From positions 620,504 to 684,503 of the forward strand of contig VWZW01004024.1 of the NCBI GenBank assembly GCA_013397115.1: a DNA stretch of 64,000 nt, read 5' to 3'. The position numbers and the translations under genes are program-made. Source of the stretch: Edolisoma coerulescens. Its lineage: Eukaryota > Chordata > Aves > Passeriformes > Campephagidae. Under the pieces are notes generated by a model. The model was not told the DNA's origin. It searched no databases and saw only the letters and a list, made by a program, of their open reading frames with translations. How positions within the stretch are numbered: the first letter of the stretch is position 1; every line of letters starts with the position of its first letter. Below, one piece after another: positions 1 through 13,100 of the stretch.

Positions 1-3000
1 CTGCTGACACCTGAGCTGCACCAATGAACTGCTGAAATTACAGGTGACCTGGTGGGTTCCTACCGAAGATCAGGAATGCTTGAGAGAGATTAAAGTTTGT
101 GCAGAGCAAGTCCTTAGGGAATTTTAGTGGAAAGTATTTCCTTTACAGTTTTAGAAGGCATTCTTTTCTGATCCCATTGGGCATCAAAATTTCAGTGTCT
201 CCAGTATTGCAGGATATGAACTGGAAACCAGCCAAGGAGGGTTACGTTCCTACATGACAATTCCTTTTCCAACTGCAGGCGTGTACCACAAGGGAGACTT
301 GATGACTGTGGAAGGCTCTTCACTGATCTTTCAGGCTGCATTTTGTTACTTAACTCATTGACTCAAGCACAGAATGTATCATGGGGTTTGGGATTTTGTT
401 TGTATGTTTGGTTTTTTGTGTGCGTGTGTTTTGTTGTTTCTTGTTGGTTTGGGGTTTTTTGGTTTTTTCTGAAGTACCAAGTCTTCTCTTACTGACCTTT
501 TTCTCCGCCCTGGTGAGGCTGGAGTTGAGAAAGCCTGTGTTGCCTAAATGTAAAAGCTCTCTGGTAGCTTTTTCAGAATTGCACCACGGTATCTTCTTCC
601 CTGCCAAATATGTGTTTTTAACATCAAATTCTTCCAGAATGGAAAGTTGTCATGGAAAGTTATCAGAATGTTTCTGGTCATTATCTCGTGACAAAATCAG
701 TGAAGTTTTTCCACATACAAGATGATTTTGGATAATGGAGAGGGGAGAACTGGTGGGAATGACTAGTATATGTTACAGAGTGGTCTTGTAAACATCCTGC
801 TGACTGTTTTTTCTGCCACAAGAAGCAATTATTTGTTAAGGCATTTGCCTAATATAAGGAACCTGATTTGTTCTGAGCAGTTACCAGCCAAATTTAAATT
901 CCTGCAGCAGTGTCTCAGGACTTGCTTGCAATGTGCTTTCAGGGAATCTTGGTATGAGTCTTAGACCTGCAGTGCTCACAGAGCTATGTCCAAAGACTAG
1001 TGAAGCAGGAAACAAGTCTGCTGCCTTCACTGGGCTTTAGTGAAGTAAACAACAAAACTGGAAGGTAACCTTGGCTGCTATGGCTATTGATGCTTTGCAG
1101 GTTCAAAAAGACGCTGAGCAACCAGAGCTTAAATTTTACTAATGAATGTTCAAAATTGGGATGGGTATCAAGGAAGACAGGTAGAAAGCATCGGGAAGTG
1201 GATAAGGCATCACAAAAAGAAAATGTTTTAAAAGGACTCACTGCTATCTAATTCTGCCCAGGAAACCCCAAATCTCTTTTCAGTAGTGGTGTAAACCCTT
1301 GTCTGGGTTTGTCTCTTTTTGTGGAAAGGTGTTCATCTAGACTGTCAAATACTCAATAATGAATGTTTAGCTGTTGTAGAAAGCGCTTGGAAAAATCAGA
1401 CCCCTGTAGTAATTCTGACTGTGTGAAGTGCTTGCCGAGGGCTCGCACGTGCTGTCCCGAGTAAACATCATTGTGGATTGCAGGAGTTAGTGGGTGCTAC
1501 TCTAGTAACAGTTAAAAGTGAGTATTAACAGTTCATTCTTGTTTAGACCTCAGCAATGCGTGTTTTGTTTAAATAGGTGCAAATGCCATCCAGATGCTTA
1601 TAAAAGCCTTTATTGGTAATAACCTGGCCAATCAAAGGGCATGGTTAGGCAGTGATGTCATGGTGATATTTAATATTATACCACAGAGCGGTGTGCAGGG
1701 TTCTCCAAAGCTGCCCACATGTTTTCCACCATGGTTGTCCTGTTTGGCCCCTCTTTGATCTCTAAGCTTCTTTTCAGCTTAATGCTGGTAAACGTCCTCT
1801 CTTGACAGCCCCCTTTGCTCCTGTCCGCCATTATCTGCTGAAGTTCAGAAACCAGAGCATCACTTCAAACAGCAGAGTTGGGGAGTAGCCGCTCAGGAGA
1901 GATTCCTGAGGCATGCAGTTCTGGCATAATCATTCAAAGATGTTGGAGCTGGGCTTGGGGAGGGGGTTGGACAGAGGTGTATGTGAACAGAGAGCTGTGG
2001 GGGTTGGCCTCTGGTCACTGGTAAATAAGTGAAGGCAGGTGCCAGAGAGTCTAGACACAGTGATTTCAGTCCTGGTCTGTGGTATCTGATACTCAATATG
2101 GGACTTGTCTGATTGAACACTACTGCCTCTTCATTGCACATGCTGCAGTCTTTTTACTGCCTTCCTGTTAAATCAGTAAAAGATGACAATGGACATAGTA
2201 AAAGCAGAACAAATTTAATTTTAATATTTCCTATTTGGCAGCAATTACTCTTCCTTTTGAAGTGGCACAAGAAGCAATCAAATTAAATGAAGACATAATG
2301 GGAAACATGGAACTCATATGAAACTATTATTTTAAAATTTGAACGGCTTTAATTGAAACTGGATATATTTTTTCTTTTTATAGAGAAGTAGTTCAGTAAT
2401 TAACAGTGTAATCCCATCTTGTTAAACATTTAATTTCCACAGATTTTGTATTGTGTAAGTAATGAGAATGTTTCCCTTCAAATTATTTGAAGGGTTTTTA
2501 AAATCTGTTTTTAAAGGTTTTGTAACAGAAGAGTTGCAGGGGGTGATTTTTGAATGCTCGTGTTCTACTTGTTAAGTGGCAATTTTCTTCTCTGTTAATG
2601 CCCTCTTATGTGACTGTCAGGCTTAAGGATTTAATAAAGTAGAGATTTTATAAGTTCTTAAAACAACCTAGAGAAATCTGATTCTATCTTTTTAAGAAAG
2701 GGAGGAAGAAATCAATGATAGCTTTTAAATGAGTACATGAAAGTCTCAGGAAAGACATAAATAGCTATGCTGTAATGTAGTTTTTTATTTGGGGTTTTTT
2801 GGGGTCTGTTTGGAATGACTGCCTTCTATCTGATAGTAGGTAAACATACAGAATGGCTGGAGTAAAATACTTTGGAGGGAATTCCTGCAATTCTATCGTT
2901 TCTTTTTATTTTCTCTTTAAATGAATTCTTCTCCTACTTTCTCTAGCTTTTAATGCATTACAAACTTGTCTTTCCACCAGGGGGCAAGCATACAAATATT

Positions 3001-4085
3001 TAATGATTAGTTAATTGTTAAAATTAATGGTTATTTGTTGCTTTCTTCTCCTCCCACCCCTTTCTGACACAAGCTGAGTGACAGTTTTTGTACCTTATGT
3101 CCTCTTTATCCTTAGGTTTAGTTGTTTCCTCTTCCAGTAATCTCAGTCTTATCAGCACACTGTTTTGCATTATAATCTAAACATGTCTTATGAACTGAGT
3201 GGGTTTTAGAAGCAAGCAGGGTGATGTCCCGCAGCCCTGAAGTTGTGCAGCTTGTCTGCCAGGATTGGAACCAGAGGGAAAAGAAATGGGTTTATTTTAG
3301 TAATGTTCATCTATTCAAAATGCCATTTCAAAAACTGTTCCTGTTGAACAAATGAGCCCAGATAGCCAGCCTGTGATGTAATGGACAATACAGGGCCAGG
3401 TGTGCAAAATGATGGCAATCCATAGGTTATGAGCCTTAGGAATCACCTGGGAGTTCACTGACCTTTGCTGAACAGTTTGAACAGGATTATAGGTGATTGT
3501 CTACTTACATTAATGTTACCAGAAGAATAGGATTACTACGGAGGAGTCTTTGGGATGTGGCAGTGTTCAGCTCTAGCTGGAAGCTGCAAAGATAAAGAAC
3601 AGTGTTGCAGATACAGCTAAACTGCCTATCAATGGAGTAACCTCACAGCAAAACAGAATTATTTTGCACTTAAGTATGTTTAGAGTCATAATTTTGTTAA
3701 ACTACAAGATATTAATCTTTCTGTGGAACTAAATTGTGGGGTTTTTTTTCCTGTATTAAATTCACCTAGGCTTTCAAAACAAATTTATCGATTCATAACT
3801 ACTAAAAACCAGTAAAACAAAAATTTCAGTGGTAGCAATAAAATGTAACTAAGCCAAGTTAATTTAAGGTGATGAGTGATTGCCATTTTTGGCACTTTAT
3901 AAGGATTGTTATCCCTAAATAATGGAACTGTACATCTCATGCCCTTGACCTTTGTAACTTCTGCTGTTCCTGTAGAAATGCTGAATATTAATTTTTAGAA
4001 AAGGTACTGTAGTTGATATCATAACACTGCTTTTCTAATGCTTTGGAAAGATTAATGACCCAAGTGTGCTTGTGTGTCTTGGCAG
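1..4085 (+). other. KIFAP3: KIFAP3 intron (5' end outside window)
   Basis: AT-rich intronic DNA with no coding exon seen on either strand. The next human exon upstream ends in CIPQ, and no such segment with splice sites is present here. Open frames in this stretch are short and lack family resemblance. Confidence 0.8.
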
Positions 4086-4194
4086 TTAATGAAGATGCTT
4101 TTTGAATGTCCTGATGAGCGAGTTGACCTGGAACTTATTTCTTTCTGTATTAACCTTGCTGCCAACAAAAGAAATGTGCAGCTTATCTGTGAAG
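4086..4194 (+). CDS. KIFAP3: KIFAP3 coding exon 1 of window
   Basis: Starts in phase 0 with LMKMLFECPDERVDLELISF and ends one base into a glycine codon, before gtaatt. The acceptor is ttggcag. The residues form an armadillo-type helical repeat. The human residue after FEC is Ser rather than Pro. 109 nt. Confidence 0.95.
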
Positions 4195-7100
4195 GTAATT
4201 GGACTGAGGTTTTAGTGGGGGTTTTGAGATGACAGCGCTTTATACTTACATGTGTAAATTATGTATATTTGAGTTATTTATAAATGTATATGTGTGTTTT
4301 TAAAAAATGAAATGCATGTGTTTGGGTAATGACTGCAAGCAAATGGCCACATATCCTCACATTTGCTCTTGGTGGCAGGAATGACACTTGAGGGAGATGC
4401 CCACACCTCTTGTACGTCCACACAGTACTGAAAAACAGGCTGATGACATTGCTATGGGAAATTATGGCTGTATGGAGACATCAGGAGTTTATTCTGCCTG
4501 ATGCCTAAAATCCATCTTTGGCTAATCGGTGTTTCACCTGCCAGTATCAAATGAATAGCAGTGATGTCTTTTAGTTGCATCTTTCCATTATTTTTTTTTA
4601 ATTGAGCTTCTTTTGGGTTCTAATATTTTGATTCATGGTCTAGATGGTTCTGCATTTCTTTCAGTAGTCCTGGATTGCTTTTAAAGTTTCATTATTTTCA
4701 TGCTAGCAGTTTTAAGTGAAACAGTATTATTCAGTAGCTCCAGCTTTCACTTGTGCTCAACATTTTCCCTGTGAACTACTGCAGTCAATTACTAGCCTTC
4801 AAAAGGGACAATTGCAATCAAGAGATTATGTGGCCTGAAATTCCACTTTAAAATTCTGTGCATAGCTCTGTAGAAGGGGAAGCAGGGAGATCTAATTTTA
4901 TATTAAAGGTACAAGTGAAACTCAAGCTAGCAGCACCTTTTAGGTAGGCAGGGTGATCTTTTGGAAGCATAATGGTGACACTGGGATTTGCTCCATGCAG
5001 TCAAGTACTTCAGATCTGTGTATGTTCCCATGTATTGATCTTTGGTAAATATACTTTTAAAACCAAAGCAATGTATTTATTCCATGGAATGGGGAGAGAA
5101 ATGTCTGTGCTAGGACCAGCAGCTGTGCAGCATCTCCACTAACTGCATTCGATGCTGGGATCATGGCTTGGATCTAGAACTTTCTTGGTCTGAATAAATA
5201 ACTGAGCACACCTGAAGCATTTAATTATTTATCTGACTTAGTGTCCCACCAGGATGTACGGTCACAGTAGTTGTTTCAGAGATGCTGGAGAATTTATGCA
5301 GAGATTTTATAGAGAGCAGATTTTTTCTTTTCAATTTAAACATGGAAGAAGCAATTGTTCCTATCTAGATTCTTTACTTTTTCCTTTTAAACTTTTCCCT
5401 TTTAAACTTTTCAAGCTTAAAGCATTTTTTTGGGGTGTGTGTGCCTGTTGATTTTTGATCAGCCAGTACTTTCCTAAGTTTTTTTCCTATATTTGGAGGA
5501 TTTTCTAAGTGTTTGGTTTTTTTCAGGAAATGGTTTGAAAATGCTAATGAAGCGGGCTTTGAAGTTTAAGGACCCATTGTTAATGAAGATGATCAGAAAT
5601 ATTTCACAACATGATGGGCCAACTAAAAGCCAGTTTATTGTAAGTATTAGGTCCTACCTAATGTGATCCCTGGTTTTTATCCTCCTGGAAAAGACTGGCT
5701 CTGGAGAGCTGCTGTGGTTTGTTTTGCAGGGTGTCCAATTTAAGTTTTCTTGTCTGTCCTGGGGTGATTTATGTTTTGTTTTATAAGGCTGTCTCAGGTG
5801 GTAGATCAGACTTTGGATACCTGCTATGGGGGAAACAGATCTCAAGCCTTATCCAGTAGGTTTCAAAACAAACACACAAAACCAAGCAAACAAACGAAAA
5901 GGCCCCAGCTGCTGGGGTGAACATCATAACAATTAAGTTATCCTAAATTTCTGCTTTTGGACCTAGACAGCAAAATCTGGTGCTTTTTTTTTTTTTTCCC
6001 CACTGTGCCAAGTGTGTTGTATTTGTGGGTATTTTAAATACTTAATATTTAAATATTAATCCTGTAAAGCTACCCTTTCAAAAGAAAGGAGGAAAACACA
6101 ACATTCTAATAATGGAGATTTTAAACATACTCTTAAAATGTGGATTGAATAGCAAATTGTCTTAAAGCAGTATGAATTGAGTAAGTAGAAGCCATTATTC
6201 CCCTGTTCATGTCCTCAGAAAACTTGTAATTATTTATTAAAATCTTTAGGTAAAGAGCTCCATTACTGCCACTAATGCAGGATGGTATTCTCTATCTTCG
6301 TTTCCTTTTTTTCTAAGAGCATTTTCAAACTCTGTGTTGTACTACTTTTGGAACATTTGAACAAACAATCCACATCCCTTGGAAGTGAAAGGATGGAGAG
6401 GAAGAGTACTGAAATGTTTTCTTGGATTATTCATCAACTGGAATTGAAACTGCCTTATTAGTCCTCGTTTCAGAAGCAAAGTCTATTTAGTTTTCTTTTG
6501 AGAACTATCTTTAGTTTGGCTGAGTTGTGAGTTCTTCAGAAACCCAGATTATTCATTTGTAATGGTTGTTCTTGTATCTTCTTCAGGAATATGTTGGTGA
6601 TTTAGCAGCCCAGGTATCAAATGATGAAGAAGAAGAATTTGTGATTGAATGCCTGGGAACACTTGCAAATTTGACCTTACCAGAGCTGGACTGGGAACTT
6701 GTGCTGAAGGAGTACAAGCTGGTTCCATATCTCAAGGATAAGCTAAAACCAGGTCTGTACAAGGTTTGATTGGGCTTTCAAAGCAGAGTCTCTCAAAGAA
6801 TATTTAGAGCACTCAGAATAGAGTCCGTTTATCATTTGTGATTGTTTAGGAAAGCGTAAGGATAGACACTGAAGGATAGAATCATGTCCGCAGATAAATA
6901 TACAACTGCCAGTAGATTAAGAATTCCTGAGAAAGGTAATTTTTCCTGCCTTCTGACTTAGCAGGTTCTGCTGAGGATGACCTCGTTTTGGAAGTGGTGA
7001 TAATGATTGGGACCGTTTCTATGGATGACTCCTGTGCTGCTCTGCTGGCCAAATCTGGAATCATCCCTGCGCTCATTGAGCTTCTAAATGGTACATTGCC

Positions 7101-10100
7101 ATGTTTGACTTATGAAAAGCAAGAGCTGTAATTGACATTGCTGTTTCCTTGCAAGACAGGGGGAGGTGTTTGTATGTGGAAGGAGGAGCAGTCACTCCAT
7201 TAGTGATAGATTCTGAGTACTGGTCTGATAGATTGGGGTTTTCCCACACCTTCACAACTCTTTAAGCATCAAAAGCTTCTATTTGTGAGATTTGAAATTG
7301 TGGTGGATTTTTTTTCTCTTTGCAGCTCAGCAGGAAGATGATGAGTTTGTCTGCCAGATCATCTATGTATTTTATCAGATGGTGTTCCACCAAGCCACCA
7401 GAGATGTCATCATCAAGGAAACACGTATCTTTTTAAAGATTAAGCATCTAGAATTGCAGCACTTAATTTGCCATTGCTAGTGTTTGACTTATGTTTCTCT
7501 TGCAGTAACCTCATGATCTCAGAGGTTTCTTTGTAAATGTTTATTTCAGCTGAAGAAAAAACCAAAGCAGCCTAAGCATGTAAAGGAACTGTAAGATTAA
7601 TAGTGAAGATTAAAAGTTAGTTTGCTTTGAAGCAGGGAGGGGAGTAGGAGGGGGATCGCTGGACCAGATGACTCATTAGTTGCTGTCCAGTCTGATTTAC
7701 TGTATGAATTTGTTTTGTAAAATATAATGAAATTCGCAGTTCATAGAAGAATGTATGTAGAGCATAGGCAAACTTCTTGCACTGCACCATTATACATATA
7801 TGTTACATGGTCTGAAATTCTGTGGGCCTTAACTGAATGTTAAATTTTATTGAAGCATTCAGAATGGGTTGAATGAGCTCTGGTAGGGACAGCAAGTTAG
7901 TGATTACATTGCTAACAATACAAAGAATACTTCTTAATGTTCTTTTTGCCTTTAAGCTTTGTGGAATATCTGAGAAGCCATGTGGGTGGTTGTTCTTTGT
8001 CTCCTGTTTGGATTCCTAGGTTGCTAGCTTAAAGAAATTAAAAATATAAAGTTGCATCTCTTGCTAATTCTGGAACTATAAAGCACCAACATTTGAAAAA
8101 TGCTTTCTTGCTACATGAGATGAAAAATTCCTGCCTCTGCTTCTTAGTGAAATTTGCAGTTTGAATAACCCAGAGTTGTGAGGGAGAAAAAAAAAAGAAA
8201 CGTGTTTTTCTCCTTAACAGTTTCTTTGCAGAAGCCCCAGCATATCTTATAGACCTGATGCATGATAAAAATGCTGAGATCCGCAAGGTTTGTGACAACA
8301 CTCTGGATATCATAGCGGTAGGTCTGATTTTCTTTATCCTTCCAGAGCCTCTTTACATGAGAGAATTCTAAAATAAGTAAATGTATTGCAAATTGAGAGT
8401 ATTTTTCATGTGCAACTTTCAAATCATTTCAGGGCACAGTGACAATCATTAGGCTGTGCATCAAACTTCCAGAAAGTGTGTATGTACTTTGAAAACTCAT
8501 ACAAGTTAACTTTACACTTTTAAAGAATGCTATTAGACTTAAATGAATTATTCACATTACAGAAGTGTACCAAGCCTTCATTATTTCTTAGTTCTCGAAA
8601 CAAATGGCTCTTGTTACCCAGCAGCTTTTATTCAGCTTCTCTACATTGCCTGATGCCAATATTTGTTTCAAAAAGAAAATGTGGCAGCGATCCTGACGCT
8701 GGCTGTTCCCTGCTGGGGGAGCAGTCACTGTAATATTGTTTTCACCTCTTGGATAGGTTTCCTTTAGCTACATAACTTAGTTTGTTCAACTATCCATGGA
8801 TCACAGTAAACATTTGGGACAGTTGAATTAAACTGCTAAATTGGAAAAAAGAAAGAATATTAAATTATCAAGTGCTGTTGAGGATTGTGCTGACTGCACA
8901 TCCTTTTGGGTATAGAGTAACTGTCATGAAATTAAATCCTGTAGCCAAAGAGAACTTTACTGAGTCAAGAGCAGCAGTGCCTTTTTCTACCTTATTGCTC
9001 TTTCAGTCATCTACATAGTTTCTTTTTCAGTTGAATTACATGTATTGCAGCTTGTTCTCTGAAAAGTTTACTGTAGTCCAAGACCTAACTTACACTGCAA
9101 AATATTACAGTCTAGCTTGCCTTTTTCTGTTATACTCATTAATAATGTCTTCTAATTTAATATTCCCCTTAAACCAGTAAAATGACATAACATTTTCTGT
9201 ACTAGAATTCTTTTTATCTGGCTCTGTTTTTGCTTCATGGAGGTATGAAATGAAAATTGTGCTCCAGTAGCAGAGTTGCTGTTGATATTCACTGAGGGTG
9301 AGATTTAAACTCAGTTTAAACAAATTCAGATGAATTTGCACTTAGTACTTATTTATGATGGGCATTGTGTTCAGCTTACCACGATCAGCTGTTTCCAGGG
9401 ACATCTCCAGTGGAAGTAGCAGAAGGATGTTTTTATCTTCTGGGTGAGGCTAGACAATCTGAGTGCATCCAACACGTATTTTACCTTAGAGCCAGTGCAA
9501 TTTCCAAGTGACTCACACGTTTATTTGTTCAAATGGGGAAGTTTTACAGTGAGGTGCACAGTAATATCTAGTTAGTGAAAAATTGCTGGTAATATTATTA
9601 AGCAAAATTTATAGAATCTAGAAAAATAAACATACAAAAATACAGCTTCATATTCAATATTACCGTCTGAGTAAAATTTACTTGGCTTTTTTCCCTTCCT
9701 AAGAACACGAAATCTTTATGCCTTTATGCTAGGCATGGGTCAATGAGGAGTGCTAAGATAATGGATGGGAAAGGCTTCTCAGCTTGCAAAAAGCACTGGA
9801 CAGGACTTTCAGGGCCTTGAGGAAGAATAAAAGGAAGAAATGATGTGGTACTGTGGTTATTGGGGAGGGAAGAGAAGACACCAAACACGTACTGAGAGCA
9901 GCTTGCATGGTGGTAAATTATATTTTTCTTTGCTTGTGGAGCAATGCCACACTTAGAATGGTGTTAGCTGGTGCATCAGGAGAGTTACTTTTCCAAGAAG
10001 GTCTTTCTGGCTTTTTATCTGGGTGTTGGGGTTATAAGTTGCGTAAACAGCATGGCCATGAGGGGAACAGGAAGCATAATGTGCTGTCTTTTCTGGAAGA

Positions 10101-13100
10101 CAAAGGGAACCACTAATTAATCGATTGCCTTCTCAATCATGTTGTAATCTGGTTGCACATGTGTCTCTCAGTACAAAAAATCACAGGCAAAAAGGCAACA
10201 TATTCTAGATGGTGATGGGAGAAAATATAAGAGAGTAAGTTATCAGAAGCTCATATCTTGATAGATGTTTTGCCACTCAGCTCAGAGCAATGTTAAAGCA
10301 GGCTGTAAACATAGGGATATTTGGTTGTGTGGCAGTTTTACACAAGCAGTGCCTGCTGAGGTATCCGGACAGACGTAGTCTCCAAGAGTGGTGGAACTTC
10401 TTATCTGTGCTAAATTCACAACAAGCAAACCTCCACTTTTCAGTCTTCTTGTTGCATACATGCTGACAGGAGGAGGTCCTCTGATAGAAATCAGAAAATA
10501 AATGTTGGGGAATAGATTTGAAAATAATTTCTACTCAGGGAGACAGATGCTTCTTTCACTCATCAGTGAACTGTATATACTGTGATTGAAATAGCGCTGG
10601 AAAAAAATCACATGGCTTATAAGCCTTAGGGGAGAAATGCTTTCTGTAGCAAAGTAATTGTCACAGAAATTATGGAAATGTTACACTAGTGATGATTTGT
10701 TTAATATAGCGTGGCTGGACTCTGCCACTGATGAACTGAAACAGATGTGCTGCTTTAGCACAGTATATACTGGGCAGTCTCAGCTTTGCACTGGGAGAAG
10801 CAAGATATCCCTTTGTCAAAAATAGTCTGAGTCGATGATTTGGGAATGCTTCAGTCTCAGTCGTGTGCTGAGTTTTGGCAGCAAGCAGCCAGTTCAGTGT
10901 ACTTGTACCCCTAAAGTGGGGCAGCTCTCAGGGCTTAGCTGAAAGCCTGGAATCAGCAGCTGGTATAGGAGTCTCAAGCAAATTAATTTCCCTTTTCCCG
11001 TGCTTCAGAAGCCTGGACAACTGCAACTCCAAGCTTGTGGAAAGAGATGTCAGCTTACTTGAAATGGTTTTATTCTGTTCACCTTGGGCAACATTATCAA
11101 GAGCCAAGGGGGCTACTGATCTCTCAGGTTTCTTATTCTTTTTCTGCTCCTAGCTCAGTTTTATTGCAGTCAAATTATTTTCCTCATTTATTCAAAGGAT
11201 ACTTAATCATCATCAGGTTCTTGGTCTCTGAAGTCTGACCCTCCCCCATTCCCCTGATTTTCCTCTTCAGTGTCTTTGCAGCTTCAAATCCAGACCTGCT
11301 GTATCATCTTGTTTCTCTTGTGATCGAGGGTGGATCACAATAGTTCCTGTAGGAGTAAAACATCTTTACATAGCTACAGCATTATAGCCATGGGATTTAG
11401 GAAGGGCCTCATGCCTAAGGTGTTTTTCCAGCTCTTTTTCTTTGCCCTGGGTATTTGTAATGAATGGCAAATAATGTTTGCCTTTTATGGAAATCATTGT
11501 TAATGAACAGCTTGCATCTTTCCCGGTTAGCTAAGCTCTCTGATATAAATCCTCCATGGTGGGAATGCTGGAATTGCACATAAGAAGCAGGAATGTGCTG
11601 TGAACCCTCTGTGCTCTGGGATTTGGGGCCAGCTGTGTGAGATGTTGGCCAGCTCTCTTAGAGTCAAGGAAGAGCAGACCACAGGGATTTGGTATGGGCT
11701 TTATTTGAATAGGCAGCATACTCTGAAAAGAGATAACCTTTGACTCTAGCTTGGTGTCCTCTTTCCATGGAGAGTGCTGTAGTCACTCCAGGAAAAAAGG
11801 TTCTCCCTACACTTGACAAGACCCCCTTTCTGTGGTGCATCTTGTTCCCCTTTTATCCTGTAGCAAACATGAAAACAGAGGGGTGGGTAGAATGGCAGCG
11901 AGGGACTGGGGCTGCAGCTGAACTGCTGACATATTTTCTCTATTCATTGTTAAATTTGCCATCAGTCTGCTTTGGTGCTGGTAGCCTCTTGTGGCTCTGC
12001 CTGCAACAGAGTTAACTGCAGGCAGCTTTAGATAGGGCAAGAGTGTCCTGATCGTTTTTGTCTTCACGTAATACCTGTCTTGGACGGGTTCCCTTTCAGC
12101 ATTGGTGCTTGCTCTCTGGACTTGTAGGACTAGGAAGGTGAGCCAAACCACTGATCTGCTACTTACATAACAGGTTGCCAATGAGATACCTTACATTCCT
12201 CCAAAGGGGAGGAAAAAAAAGTTTCTCTAGTCTGCTACTGACAACTTTGGGGGTGCCCTACATTTTATGTAGTCACCTAAATTTAGAGGGTATTAATTGT
12301 TACTCTTTTTTCCCTGCCTTGCCTTTAGTGTCAGCTCTCAGATTTCTGTGAGCTTCCTGTCAGAATATATTTAGTGATGAAGCTGATTGTGAAGCAGTGA
12401 CTCTGGGTTTCACAGGTGTAAGTGGTGGAAGAATTTTTTTTTTTTTTCCTGGCCTGTGAAGGAATTGCCCTCCAGTGGTACTTACCCTAAGGTAGATGTG
12501 GTAGACACCTGCAGAAGGTGATCCCTAACATCTGTTTCTCTCCTTGGTTTATAGAGGCACATATTTAAAATCACATGCCTAACTTTTGGATAGCTAGACA
12601 AGATAAATATTTTCTTTCTTAGTAAATAGTTAATTTAATCTTTCATGTAAACAGTGGTTTTTTAGGGGTGGTTAAATAATGAAGAATGTAACATATCACC
12701 AAGTAGAGCCTTGAACATAATGAGCATTCTACTTATTGTATAGCAGTTTCAGTTCAGTATGAGGAATCACATCAAATGAACCCTATTACAGACCCAATTA
12801 AAGGGCAACCACATTAAAGTGAAAAGGAAAATCTGTTTTTCATCAGCTGTGAGAGAACACAAAGCAGATCTGTGTAGCTCTATGTTATCCTATAGTGTGT
12901 TAATCAGATACAAGGTGTGACGGAAGCCAGTGACAAAGGGGACCCTGATAGGGAACAGACACGCTCTGATAATAGGCCAGTTAACGCTTCATAATATTTC
13001 AGTGGTTCAGTAGTAAACAAAGTTGGAAGTAGAACTTCAAAAAGGATGGCACATTCCTCCCAGAGTCGAGCCATACATCTTCTATGACACTTCTGGATTT

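Larger units (their letters stand above)
4195..8231 (+). other. KIFAP3: KIFAP3 introns between window exons 1 and 6
   Basis: Five introns of about 1.3 kb, 0.95 kb, 0.2 kb, 0.24 kb and 0.8 kb separate the coding exons in this interval. They contain poly-T runs and a 15-bp perfect tandem duplication at 5,383-5,412. No other gene is recognised. Confidence 0.85.

Noticed and set aside
4435..4510. C/D-box snoRNA-like arrangement (TGATGA then CTGA) in a KIFAP3 intron
   Set aside because: The C box lacks the leading purine, the terminal stem is only about four bases, and no second box pair is clear.
5981..6000. T-runs (also near 12,436, 32,005 and 36,534) as retrocopy tails
   Set aside because: No adjoining processed coding sequence or target duplication was seen; plain homopolymers.
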